A stretch of 8,894 nucleotides of DNA from assembly GCA_021325695.1 (NCBI GenBank), contig JAJTCR010000033.1:1-8894 (forward strand), given 5' to 3'. The translations under genes and the position numbers were made by a program. This DNA comes from Steroidobacteraceae bacterium (GTDB lineage Bacteria; Pseudomonadota; Gammaproteobacteria; Steroidobacterales; Steroidobacteraceae). This document shows, piece after piece, positions 1 through 7,186 of the stretch. The notes below the pieces were generated by a model. The model saw nothing but the letters and a program-made list of their open reading frames with translations, was not told the DNA's origin and did no database searches. Position 1 is the stretch's first letter. Every line of letters begins with the position of its first letter.

Positions 1-653
1 TGCGTTTCGCCGACGCCGCGCTCGAACACGCGCAGTCGCACGTGGTCCGGCGCGACGATCTCGAGGAAACCCACGTTCACGCGCCGCGGAAAGCGTGGGT
101 GATTTTCCACTGCGGGTCCCACCGTGTCCACGGCCGCGCGCGTCACGTCGCGCACGCGGATGACCGCGTGCGGGTTGCCGATCGCCACCGCCGCGACCTC
201 GACCGGACCGGCGCTCGTGTCCAGGGGGTAGGTCGCGGCCACGGCCGGCGCCTCGAACGGCAGCGCCGCCGGCTCGAAATCGGGCACGCCCATCGCGACA
301 GAGACGAGTCCATCGGGGCGCAGGCGCGCATTGACGATGCCGCCGGGGCTGTCCATGACGAGCGGACGCGCGAGCGACGCATGACGCCGGCTCGCCACGA
401 GCCGCGCGATGCAGCGCGCGCCGTTGCCGCACTGCTCGACCTCCGATCCGTCGGCGTTGAAGATCCGGTAGTAGACGTCGGTGCCGTCCCGGCGCGGCGG
501 CTCGAGCACGAGCGCCTGGTCGAAGCCGATGCCGGTGCGACGGTCGGCGAGGCGACGAAATTCGGCGGAGGAAGGCACCGATGCGGCGCTGGCGGCGTCG
601 AAGACGATGAAGTCGTTGCCGAGGCCGTGCATCTTGGTGAAGGCGAGTCGCAT
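1..653 (-). CDS. dapF: Diaminopimelate epimerase, C-terminus beyond the left edge
   Basis: Converts LL-diaminopimelate to the meso form in the cytoplasm, the last shared step towards lysine and the peptidoglycan cross-linking residue. 217 codons are visible of the roughly 275 usual for the family. The N-terminus matches DapF closely: MHGLGNDFIVFD near residues 8-19, GIGFDQ near residue 45, then EVEQCGNGARC, whose first Cys (residue 75) is the first catalytic cysteine. NPH (His162) and FERGVGET (Glu211) follow at the spacing of the other active-site residues. The second catalytic cysteine should come just past the edge, so completeness cannot be judged. The ATG at 653 gives the expected short lead (MRLAFTKMHG). 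It is preceded only by a weak G-rich ribosome site. It starts 28 bases after the CoA-binding gene, so it is probably co-transcribed. Identification is secure; only the end is unseen. Confidence 0.96.
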   Translation of the reverse strand, partial: MRLAFTKMHGLGNDFIVFDAASAASVPSSAEFRRLADRRTGIGFDQALVLEPPRRDGTDVYYRIFNADGSEVEQCGNGARCIARLVASRRHASLARPLVMDSPGGIVNARLRPDGLVSVAMGVPDFEPAALPFEAPAVAATYPLDTSAGPVEVAAVAIGNPHAVIRVRDVTRAAVDTVGPAVENHPRFPRRVNVGFLEIVAPDHVRLRVFERGVGET

Positions 654-681
654 CGCCCCCAAGGATACCCGACCACGCTGC

Positions 682-1122
682 TCAACGATCCGACATCGCC
701 ATGCGATCGACGTAAATGCAGCGATCCATCACGACCGTCATGCCCGCGGCGGCGGCGCGCGATGCAGCCTCCTCGTTGACCACGCCGATCTGCAGCCACA
801 GCGCCGGCAGGCCGAGCCTGAGGCAATCGTCGACGACCGTGCCGACCTGCGCGGGGCGGCGAAACACGTTGACGATGTCGATGCGTTCCTGCGGTGCGAG
901 CGACCGCACCGCCGCGTCGAGGTTCGGATGCGCTGGCAGCCCTTCCCACGGTTCCTTGAGCGTCGGATTGACCGGCACGATGCGGTAGCCGAAGGCGCGC
1001 ATCGAACGCGTGACGCCGTAGCTCGGGCGGCCCGGGTCGTCGGACAGCCCGATCACGGCGATCGTGCGTGCCCGCTCGAGCAGCGCGCGGATCTCGTCGC
1101 GCGGCGGGTTGCGGAAGCTCAC
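682..1122 (-). CDS. CoA-binding protein (YccU-like, Rossmann fold)
   Basis: A 146-residue protein, the full length of the small CoA-binding family typified by E. coli YccU. Visible family marks are TIAVIGLSDDPGRPSYGV near residues 20-38, the PVNP strand end near residue 50, IVNVFRRP near residue 80, LWLQIGVVNEEA near residue 105 and a C-terminal VMDRC. Members bind CoA through a Rossmann-like nucleotide fold, but no reaction is established. I chose the GTG at 1122: a strong GGAGGAA site lies 8 bases upstream, and this start forms a 4-base GTGA overlap with the stop of the epimerase-family gene, so the two are translationally coupled. The same reading frame stays open far upstream, to 2286, but that part only shadows the epimerase gene. 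dapF follows after 28 bases. The family call is firm; the cellular role is unknown. Confidence 0.9.
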   Translation of the reverse strand: MSFRNPPRDEIRALLERARTIAVIGLSDDPGRPSYGVTRSMRAFGYRIVPVNPTLKEPWEGLPAHPNLDAAVRSLAPQERIDIVNVFRRPAQVGTVVDDCLRLGLPALWLQIGVVNEEAASRAAAAGMTVVMDRCIYVDRMAMSDR

Positions 1123-2042
1123 GGCTGGGTTTCCTCCATGCGCATTTCGGCGAGGCTCGCGAGGATGCCCGCCTGCATCCGTGGGTAGCGCAGCCGCACG
1201 CCGAGCTCCGACAGCATGCGTCGATTGTCGACGCGGCGGGACTCGAGCAGGAACGAGAGCATGCCCGGCGAGATGCGCCGGGATGCGTCGGCCTTCGCGA
1301 TCAGGCTCGGCGGCGACAGCCCGGCCGCGGCCGCGGTCTGCTGCAGGAACGCGGTGGAGCTCGAGTGATCGCCGTCGGTCACGTTGTAGGCGCCTTGCGC
1401 GTCGGCCTGATCGATCGCCGCCGCGAGGCTCGCGGCGAGGTCGTCGACGTGGACCCGGTTGCCGGGGCCCGCGTCCTCCGGCCGCAAGGCGGGTTCGCCG
1501 CGTTCGAGCCGCTCGAGCGGCAGCCGATGCGGTCCGTAGATGCCCGGCACGCGCAGCACCACGCAGCGCACGCCGCGTGCCGCGCACCACGCCTGCGCCA
1601 CGCTCTCGGCCGCGACACGTCGTCGTGCGCGATCGGTGCCGGGCGCGAGTGGTGTGTGCTCGTCCACCAGGGCGCCGCCGGTATCGCCGTAGACCCCGGT
1701 CGTGCTCACGTACACGAGCACGGCGGGAACGGCTGCCCCAAGTTGCAGCAGGAAGCGCTCCAGTCGGGGATCGGTTGTGCCGTGGTCGGGGGGAGGCACC
1801 AGGTAGACGACGGCCGCGCCGGTCGCGGCCGTCGCCAGCGACGGCTGCAGCTCGGGCTCCGCGGCGTCGAGGTCGAGTCGCAGCGTGTTGATGCCCGCGG
1901 CCTGCAGGTCCGTCGCGCTGGGGCCCGAGCGCACGGTCGCGAGCACGGGCCGGCGGCCGACCGACTGACGCGCGAAGCGTGCGCCGACGTAGCCGCAGCC
2001 GACGACGAGACATGATAAAACGGGGCCCATCGACGAAAGCAT
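1119..2042 (-). CDS. NAD(P)-binding SDR/epimerase-family protein, YeeZ-like
   Basis: A 307-residue (or 303-residue) soluble protein with an N-terminal Rossmann fold. The dinucleotide motif is VVGCGYVG, with glycines at residues 15, 17 and 20. YVSTTGVYG follows near residues 111-119, then a C-terminal half with LRVPGIYGP, NRVHVDDLA and GAYNVTDGD, all typical of the extended SDR (epimerase/dehydratase) superfamily. The overall pattern resembles E. coli YeeZ, whose function is unknown to me. Between residues 119 and 150 there is no Tyr and no Lys, so the usual Tyr-x-x-x-Lys catalytic pair is absent and the run is Arg-rich instead. Two ATG starts are possible, at 2042 and 2030; neither has a visible ribosome site. 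It is divergent from the flavoprotein gene and heads the small operon with the CoA-binding gene and dapF. No substrate can be proposed. Confidence 0.85.
   Translation of the reverse strand: MLSSMGPVLSCLVVGCGYVGARFARQSVGRRPVLATVRSGPSATDLQAAGINTLRLDLDAAEPELQPSLATAATGAAVVYLVPPPDHGTTDPRLERFLLQLGAAVPAVLVYVSTTGVYGDTGGALVDEHTPLAPGTDRARRRVAAESVAQAWCAARGVRCVVLRVPGIYGPHRLPLERLERGEPALRPEDAGPGNRVHVDDLAASLAAAIDQADAQGAYNVTDGDHSSSTAFLQQTAAAAGLSPPSLIAKADASRRISPGMLSFLLESRRVDNRRMLSELGVRLRYPRMQAGILASLAEMRMEETQP
1131..1137 (-). promoter_or_regulatory. Ribosome binding site for the CoA-binding gene
   Basis: GGAGGAA on the minus strand, 8 bases before the GTG at 1122. It lies inside the last codons of the preceding epimerase-family gene. 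It decides the GTG start over any upstream in-frame codon. Confidence 0.75.
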
Positions 2043-2092
2043 ACGCGAAGGAATCCGTGAGGACGTTCCGCCGCGACGGAGTCCTACGACCG
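2043..2092. promoter_or_regulatory. Divergent intergenic region, probable promoters both ways
   Basis: About 50 bases separate the starts of the minus-strand epimerase-family gene and the plus-strand flavoprotein gene. Both need promoters here or slightly inside each other's coding ends. For the minus gene, TATGCT (2043-2038) could be a -10 box. For the plus gene, the AT-rich CATGATAAAA (2011-2020), within the first codons of the opposite gene, is the best -10-like run. No convincing -35 element is seen for either, so the exact boxes are guesses. Confidence 0.3.
2078..2081 (+). promoter_or_regulatory. Ribosome binding site for the flavoprotein gene
   Basis: GGAG lies 11 bases before the ATG at 2093, a slightly long spacing. 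It supports this start over the in-frame upstream ATG codons near 1979-2012, which would add an Arg-rich leader unlike the family and overlap the divergent gene. Confidence 0.5.
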
Positions 2093-3151
2093 ATGCCCCG
2101 GATCACCCTCGTTCCCACCGGCCAGAGCTTCACGTCCGCCGCGTGCGAGCCCGTGCTGACCGCGGCGCTGCGAGCGGGGCTGAACCTGCCGCACAGTTGC
2201 AAGGGTGGACACTGCGCATCCTGTCGCGCACGCATCCTCACGGGCGATGTCGAGTATCCCGAAGGACGCCTGCCGGCCGGCATCACCGCCGCCGAAGCCG
2301 AGGGTCGCTACGCGCTGCTGTGCCAGGCGTACGCGCTCGAGGACGTCACGGTCGAGACGCGCGAGATCCGTCCGGCGCCCGAGGTGGAAGTCCGCAACCT
2401 GCCGTGCCGGATCGAGCGCATGGAGCGGCTGGCCGACGACGTGATGGCGGTGTTCCTCAAGCTGCCGGCGGTCGAGGACCTGCGCTTTCGCGCGGGGCAG
2501 TACGTCGACTTCATCCTGCCGGGCGGTCGCCGGCGCAGTTTTTCGATCGCGAGTGCACCGGCGGACGGGCGCGTGCTCGCGGTGCACGTGCGCCGTGCCT
2601 CGGAACATGGGTTCACGGGGCAACTGTTCGACACGATGCGGGCCGGTTCGTTGCTGCGCATCGAGGGACCGCTCGGGCAATTCTGGTTCCGCGCGGAGTC
2701 ACCGCGGCCGGCGCTGATGATCGGCGGCGGCACCGGCTACGCACCGTTGCGATCGATGCTGCGACAGTTGCTGACGGTCGGCGACCGTCGGCCGATCGAG
2801 CTGTACTGGGGTGCGCGCACGAGTTACGACCTCTACGAGCACACCTGGCTCTCGAACGTCGCGGTCGTGCGTCCCGGCTTCGAATACCGACCCGTGCTGT
2901 CGGAGCCTGCGCGCGAGGATTTCCCGTGGACCGGTCGCGCAGGGTTCGTGCACGCGGCAGTGCTGCGCGACCATGCCGGGGACCTCGAGGGCTTCGACGT
3001 CTACGCGAGCGGACCGCCCGCGATGATCGAAGCCATCCGCCACGAGTTCGTCGCGCAGGGCCTGCCCCGCGAGCAGCTGTTCTTCGACTCGTTCGACTAC
3101 GCGCCGGACACGCTCGCGGCCATGCGCCACGACCGCCGCAACGCCTACTGA
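2093..3151 (+). CDS. [2Fe-2S] ferredoxin-NAD(P)H reductase-like flavoprotein
   Basis: A 352-residue electron-transfer protein with three parts in order. First is a plant-type [2Fe-2S] ferredoxin domain (about 1-95), with ligands Cys36, Cys41, Cys44 and Cys77 in the C-x4-C-x2-C...C pattern. Second is an FAD-binding barrel (about 100-200), with the RSFS flavin motif at 148-151 preceded by FRAGQYVDFILPG. Third is an NAD(P)H-binding domain with GGGTGYAPLRSML starting at 211, YWGARTSYDLY and a terminal ASGPPAM...FFDSF. Proteins of this layout are often named CDP-6-deoxy-delta-3,4-glucoseen reductase after the AscD/E3 sugar enzymes, but they also resemble phenol hydroxylase and methane monooxygenase reductases. 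No deoxysugar or oxygenase gene is nearby, so the partner is unknown. The ATG at 2093 gives the normal ferredoxin-domain start. It is probably monocistronic, since its stop overlaps the opposing hemY end. Confidence 0.9.
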   Translation: MPRITLVPTGQSFTSAACEPVLTAALRAGLNLPHSCKGGHCASCRARILTGDVEYPEGRLPAGITAAEAEGRYALLCQAYALEDVTVETREIRPAPEVEVRNLPCRIERMERLADDVMAVFLKLPAVEDLRFRAGQYVDFILPGGRRRSFSIASAPADGRVLAVHVRRASEHGFTGQLFDTMRAGSLLRIEGPLGQFWFRAESPRPALMIGGGTGYAPLRSMLRQLLTVGDRRPIELYWGARTSYDLYEHTWLSNVAVVRPGFEYRPVLSEPAREDFPWTGRAGFVHAAVLRDHAGDLEGFDVYASGPPAMIEAIRHEFVAQGLPREQLFFDSFDYAPDTLAAMRHDRRNAY

Positions 3152-4353
3152 CGCCGCAGTCTCACGCGCGGCAGCGTCGGCCTCCGTCCCACCGAGCGCG
3201 CCACGCTGTCGCGCAGGATCGCGCGCGCACGGTCGCCTTCGTCGAGTTGCTCGAGCAGCTCGGCGTACAGCAGCGCGTTCTCGGGCGTCGGTTTGCGGGC
3301 GAGGCTCGCCTCGAGGTAGCTGCGAGCCTTGCCGATCAGTTCCGCCCGCAGCGCCAGTTTCGCACTCGCGGCGAGCAGCTCCGCGTCTTCGGGCGACTTG
3401 CGTAGCCAGTGCTCGGCGCGATCGAGGGGTCCGAGCGGGTCCTTCAAGACGACGTCCCCGTAGAGGCGTGTGAGCGCGGGATCGAGCTGATCGTCCAGCG
3501 CCTCGCGCAGCAGCTTCTCCGCGGCGGCATGATCGTCGGCCAGCATCAACGAGCGCGCATAGGCCGCGACCGCCTGCGACAGGCGGCGCGTCGCCCGCGG
3601 CACGTCCGCCCACGCCGCGTTGATGGCGGCGACGTCGCGCCGCTCGCCGGCGGCACGCAGCTCCTCGAGCTGCACCTGCGCGAGCAACTCGTTGACCTGT
3701 GCTTCCGGCAGTTCCTTGGTGCTGCGGAGCCGGGGCGCGAGCGCCCGCAGTTGCTCCCCTCGACCGAGCTTCTGGCACAGCCGTGCCATCAGCTCGACCC
3801 CGCGTGAATTCAAGTCGCCAGAGGCTTCGAGCTGCTCCAGCGTCTGCAGCGCCGCCGCGAGCTGTCCACGGCGCATCTGCATCTCGGCGAGCGTGACGAG
3901 CGTGGCCGCGCGCTCCGCAGGCGCCGCTTCCTGCGCGCGGGCGAGCCACTCGTCGCGCCGGTCGGTCGCGTCGAGCAAGTCCGCCGCGCGGGCGGCGACC
4001 AGGTAATTGACCGCCGGGAAGTCCGCGTCGGGCGCCGCGCGGGTCAGCAGTTCCTCGGCGCTGCGCCAGCGACCGGCGGCCAGGTCCAGCAGGCCGCGCT
4101 GGGTGTCGTCCCGGGCACGGCGGTGGCGACGCTGGGCGCGAAGCTCGGCGAGCCGCCGCTTGGCACTGAGCGACTCGACGCCCGCGCGGGTGAGCACGTA
4201 GAGCCCGATCAGCAACAGCACGAACACCGGCACGGTCGTCTCGAACAGGGACACACCGACGCTGATCGCCACATAGCCCGGGTCCTGCAGCACGAAGTGC
4301 GCGAGCAGTCCGCCGCCGACGAGCGCAGACGCGGTGAGGATGCTGCCCCTCAT
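3145..4353 (-). CDS. hemY: HemY, membrane-anchored TPR-like protein of the hem operon
   Basis: A 402-residue protein of the proteobacterial HemY type, not the Bacillus protoporphyrinogen oxidase of the same name. Two hydrophobic segments (about residues 5-22 and 34-54) flank the conserved DPGYVAIS element. A basic stretch follows (AKRRLAELRAQRRHRR), then a long helical, Ala/Leu-rich region with tetratricopeptide-like repeats, for example NYLVAARAADLL, AEMQMRRGQLAAALQTLEQLEA and LYAELLEQLDEGDRARAIL. This fits two inner-membrane helices carrying a helical repeat domain. Its molecular job in tetrapyrrole synthesis is not settled. The ATG at 4353 overlaps the hemX stop by 4 bases (ATGA) with no ribosome site of its own, so translation is probably coupled to hemX. 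Its TAG stop lies within the last codons of the convergent flavoprotein gene, a 7-base overlap, and no terminator is visible behind it. Confidence 0.92.
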   Translation of the reverse strand: MRGSILTASALVGGGLLAHFVLQDPGYVAISVGVSLFETTVPVFVLLLIGLYVLTRAGVESLSAKRRLAELRAQRRHRRARDDTQRGLLDLAAGRWRSAEELLTRAAPDADFPAVNYLVAARAADLLDATDRRDEWLARAQEAAPAERAATLVTLAEMQMRRGQLAAALQTLEQLEASGDLNSRGVELMARLCQKLGRGEQLRALAPRLRSTKELPEAQVNELLAQVQLEELRAAGERRDVAAINAAWADVPRATRRLSQAVAAYARSLMLADDHAAAEKLLREALDDQLDPALTRLYGDVVLKDPLGPLDRAEHWLRKSPEDAELLAASAKLALRAELIGKARSYLEASLARKPTPENALLYAELLEQLDEGDRARAILRDSVARSVGRRPTLPRVRLRRQ

Positions 4354-5402
4354 GGCGCGGCGGGCGGCGAACCCGCGCGGATGACCCGCTGCAGCAGTTG
4401 CGCGGCCGTGCCGACTTCGGGGCGCGCGGGGTCGACGTCGATCGCCGAAAGCGCAACGAGTTCCGCGCGGGCCGTCGAGACGTCGGGATCGCGCCCGTCG
4501 AAGAACCGGTCGAGCCAGTCGAGCGTGGACTGCAGCGACTGGCCATAGGCCGCGCGATCACGCTGCATGGCGGCGATGCGCACGGCGAACATCAGCAGCT
4601 CGAAGTGCTGGCGGCGCAGCGATTCTTCCTCGCGCGTGACGAGCCGCGACATGCCGGGCTCCACGCGCCGGTAAGAGAACAGGTCGTGCCAGCCCTGTGC
4701 GATCCGATTCATCGCGCGTTCGAACGTCCCGAGCGTGCGCGGCCCGTCCTGTCCGCCGCGACGCGCCTTCGAGACCGGCACGCCGAGCACGCGAAAGTGC
4801 TCGACCGCGGCCTCGAGTGCAGTCAGGCGGCTGATCACATTGGGCAGGTCCGGCACTTCGACGGACCGCAGTGCCGCGAGCTCGCGCGCGAGCTGCGAGC
4901 GGACCTCGGCGACGGCCGGATCATCGACCGTCGCGAGCCGGGCATCGGCCGATTCCATGGCGGCGATCGCGGTCGGCACGTCGTGCTCGAGACGCAATCG
5001 ACGCGCGCCGAGCTCGAGCAGGTAGAGCGCCTCGGCACGCACCCACGCGCGTTGCGGCGCCTCGGTGCGTGCCCGTAACTCGGCGACGGTCTGGCCGAGT
5101 TCGCCGACCTGCGTCGGCACTTCGCGCAACCCGCGGATCTGGCTGCGCAACTGGGCGTTCGACTGGTCGAGCCGGGCGGTGACGGTCGTGAGCTGGTCGG
5201 CCAGACGGTCCTGTGTCGCACGGGCTTCGCCCAACTGCATGCGCAGCCGATCGATGCGTTCGTCGAACTGGCCGAAGCGCCAGTGCGCGTAGAGCGCGAG
5301 CAGCAGTGCCAGCGCCGCAAACGCGAACCACATCGGGCTCACGCCATTGCCCGTGCGGCGGGACGAGACGTCGGTCGTGACGGATTCGATTTCGGTCGTC
5401 AT
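4350..5402 (-). CDS. hemX: HemX, single-span membrane protein with coiled coil
   Basis: A 350-residue protein of the HemX family, encoded beside hemC and hemD in many gammaproteobacteria. It has a short polar N-terminus, one membrane helix (about residues 24-41) and a likely coiled coil (about 45-115, heptad-like runs such as DRLRMQLGEARATQDRLADQL). The family core follows: RAEALYLLELGARRLRLEHDV, AMESADARLATVDDPAV and VRSQLARELAALR. It lacks the fused uroporphyrinogen methylase domain found in some relatives. The ATG at 5402 is preferred; a GTG at 5429 in the same frame would add nine residues (MRGAQAPDS), and neither has a clear ribosome site. It follows hemD after about 54 bases and overlaps hemY by 4. 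E. coli HemX was once proposed to be a methyltransferase, but nothing here shows methylase motifs. The family call is firm, the function unknown. Confidence 0.92.
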   Translation of the reverse strand: MTTEIESVTTDVSSRRTGNGVSPMWFAFAALALLLALYAHWRFGQFDERIDRLRMQLGEARATQDRLADQLTTVTARLDQSNAQLRSQIRGLREVPTQVGELGQTVAELRARTEAPQRAWVRAEALYLLELGARRLRLEHDVPTAIAAMESADARLATVDDPAVAEVRSQLARELAALRSVEVPDLPNVISRLTALEAAVEHFRVLGVPVSKARRGGQDGPRTLGTFERAMNRIAQGWHDLFSYRRVEPGMSRLVTREEESLRRQHFELLMFAVRIAAMQRDRAAYGQSLQSTLDWLDRFFDGRDPDVSTARAELVALSAIDVDPARPEVGTAAQLLQRVIRAGSPPAAP

Positions 5403-5456
5403 GGAATCGGGAGCTTGCGCGCCGCGCACCCACGGACGGCCGCGCCGCGCATGCTA

Positions 5457-6239
5457 TCACGCGGGCGGCGCGGTTCCCGCGGACACATCCTGCAGCGCGC
5501 GCAGCATCGCATCGTCCTCGGCCGTCGCCGCCTGCACGATCGGGCCCGTCCATCCCAGCTCGCGCGCCGTCGCGACCACGCGTGCGCCCGGCGCCAGCAA
5601 CGTCCGGGTGCGCAGCAGCGCCGCGTCATCCGCACCGACGAGCTGCAACAACGCCGCGAGCACGTCCGCGCTCGTGACGGCCACGACCACGTGCAGATCG
5701 TGCACGAGGGTCGCGTGCAAAGTTGAGCGTGCCTCGTCCGTCGGCTGCGCGAGCGCGCGGCGATAGACTTCGAGGATGAAGACCCGGGCGCCGCGTGCCG
5801 TCAGCGTTGCTCGCAGCAGGTCGCGACCACCGGCGCCCTTGACGAGCAGCACGCGTGCGTTCGTCACGGTTTGCAGTTCGGGCGCCGCGAGCAGGCCTTC
5901 GCTGTTGGCCGTCTCCGGCCGCAGCGACACACCGACACCGCGCTGCTCGAGCGCTCGCGCGGTCGCACGGCCGACCGCCGCCGCGCGTCGCGCCGCGGGC
6001 GCACGACCGAGCGCATCGAATGCCGCCTCGACCGCGTTCGTGCTCGTGTAGATCGCCCAATCCCAGTCGGCGCGCTGGGCGTCGCCAAGCGTGTCCTCGG
6101 ACAAGGGCAATCGCTCGACCTCGAGGGTCGGGAACGCGATGCAGCGCGCGCCGGCCTGCGTCGCCAGTTCGATGAAACGTCCGGACTGTGCGGCCGGCCG
6201 CGTGACGACGATCGTTCGTCCCTCGAGCGACGCGCTCAC
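5457..6239 (-). CDS. hemD: Uroporphyrinogen-III synthase
   Basis: Closes hydroxymethylbilane into uroporphyrinogen III with inversion of ring D, acting in the cytoplasm directly after HemC. It is 260 residues, the usual size. The family is poorly conserved, but the expected landmarks are present in order: TIVVTRP at 9-15, FPTLEVE at 36-42, YTSTNAVEA from 64, NSEGLLAAPEL, VLLVKGAGGRDLL, GARVFILEVYRR and a late VTSADVL. The GTG at 6239 makes a 4-base GTGA overlap with the hemC stop, placing the N-terminus five residues before the first beta strand. The nearest ribosome-site-like GAGG is 13 bases upstream, so initiation probably depends on coupling to hemC. The reading frame stays open upstream to 7364 in the shadow of hemC; that extension is not real. 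The stop is a TGA with a further in-frame-independent TAG just after it. Confidence 0.94.
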   Translation of the reverse strand: MSASLEGRTIVVTRPAAQSGRFIELATQAGARCIAFPTLEVERLPLSEDTLGDAQRADWDWAIYTSTNAVEAAFDALGRAPAARRAAAVGRATARALEQRGVGVSLRPETANSEGLLAAPELQTVTNARVLLVKGAGGRDLLRATLTARGARVFILEVYRRALAQPTDEARSTLHATLVHDLHVVVAVTSADVLAALLQLVGADDAALLRTRTLLAPGARVVATARELGWTGPIVQAATAEDDAMLRALQDVSAGTAPPA

Positions 6240-7180
6240 GTCGCGACGGCAGCCTCGCGGCGCAGCCGCTCGAGCAAACGTCCTGCCCCGGCGTGCTGCA
6301 TGCGTCGCGCGAGCTCCCGACCCAGCGTTTCGGCGCGATCCGCCGGCCCGCTCAACTGGTCGCGATAGGTTTCGCCACCATCGGGCGCGCCGATGAAGCC
6401 CCGCACCGTCAGCGTCGCGTCGTCGAGCGTCGCGTGCGCTGCGATCGGGGAATGGCAGCTGCCGCCCAGGGTGGCCGCGAACGCGCGTTCGGCGAGCAGT
6501 CGTGTGAAGGACTCCGCGTGGTGGAGCGCCTGCAGCGCATCGCGGCTGCGCGTATCCCCGGTGCGGGCCTCGATGCCGATCACTCCCTGGCCGACGGCGG
6601 GCAACGACAGGTCGACGTCGAGCGCCTCGGTGACGTGGTGGGCGATGCCCAGGCGTTCCAGGCCCGCACAGGCAAGCAGGATCGCGTCGAGCCCGCCCTC
6701 GTCGAGGCGTCGCAAGCGCGTGTCGACGTTGCCACGCAGCAGCTCCAGCCTGAGGTCTGGACGCGCGTGACGCAGCTGCGCCTGGCGGCGTGGGCTCGAA
6801 GTGCCGACCCGCGCGCCCTGCGGCAGGTCGACGAAACGTGCGTATTTGCGCGAGATGAAAGCGTCCAGAGGGTTTGCGCGCGGCAGCACCGCGACGATCG
6901 CGAAGCCCGTCGGCAGCTCGCTCGGCACATCTTTCATCGAGTGCACCGCGATGTCGGCGCGGCCTTCCTGCATCGCGACTTCGAGCTCCTTGACGAACAG
7001 CCCCTTGCCGCCGACGTCCGCGAGTGCGCGGTCGAGCACGCGGTCGCCCTGGGTGCTCATCGGCACGAGCTCGACCGGCAAGTCCGGGTGCGCGCTCCGG
7101 AGCAGCGCCATGACATGCTCGGCCTGCCACATCGCGAGCTTGCTGCGCCGCGTGGCGATCCGGATCGGGGGATGCGACAA
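6236..7180 (-). CDS. hemC: Porphobilinogen deaminase (hydroxymethylbilane synthase)
   Basis: Polymerises four porphobilinogen molecules into hydroxymethylbilane in the cytoplasm, feeding HemD. It has 314 residues, a normal length. RIATRRSKLA (7-16) is the conserved N-terminus. VHSMKDVP (79-86) carries the catalytic Asp84, GTSSPRRQAQL (126-136) and LRGNVDTRL (148-156) form the substrate-binding core, and LGGSCHSP (238-245) carries Cys242, the dipyrromethane cofactor attachment site. The numbers match the E. coli enzyme exactly. The start is a TTG at 7180 with a strong AGGAG site 6 bases upstream. No ATG or GTG upstream is in a sensible position, and the next ATG (residue 17) would remove the conserved first strand. 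It overlaps hemD by 4 bases and lies 38 bases after the permease gene, behind a small hairpin. Confidence 0.96.
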   Translation of the reverse strand: MSHPPIRIATRRSKLAMWQAEHVMALLRSAHPDLPVELVPMSTQGDRVLDRALADVGGKGLFVKELEVAMQEGRADIAVHSMKDVPSELPTGFAIVAVLPRANPLDAFISRKYARFVDLPQGARVGTSSPRRQAQLRHARPDLRLELLRGNVDTRLRRLDEGGLDAILLACAGLERLGIAHHVTEALDVDLSLPAVGQGVIGIEARTGDTRSRDALQALHHAESFTRLLAERAFAATLGGSCHSPIAAHATLDDATLTVRGFIGAPDGGETYRDQLSGPADRAETLGRELARRMQHAGAGRLLERLRREAAVAT

Positions 7181-7186
7181 GTTCGA

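Noticed and set aside
143..949. A 268-codon minus-strand frame across dapF and the CoA-binding gene
   Set aside because: It is rich in Ser/Arg/Pro and shows no family motif. A different frame in the same place encodes an unmistakable DapF.
1123..2286. N-terminal extension of the CoA-binding frame up to 2286
   Set aside because: The extension is low-complexity Arg-rich shadow sequence over the epimerase-family gene. The GTG at 1122 has a strong ribosome site and gives the family's normal length.
3150..3178. Inverted repeat near the convergent gene ends as a bidirectional terminator
   Set aside because: The stem is five pairs, a mismatch and two pairs, with no T tract on either side; this is expected by chance at this GC content.
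2699..4561. A 620-codon minus-strand open frame across hemY and the flavoprotein gene
   Set aside because: It is Arg/Ala-rich and motif-free, and it runs out of frame through hemY, hemX and the opposite strand of the flavoprotein. GC-rich DNA commonly leaves such shadow frames open.
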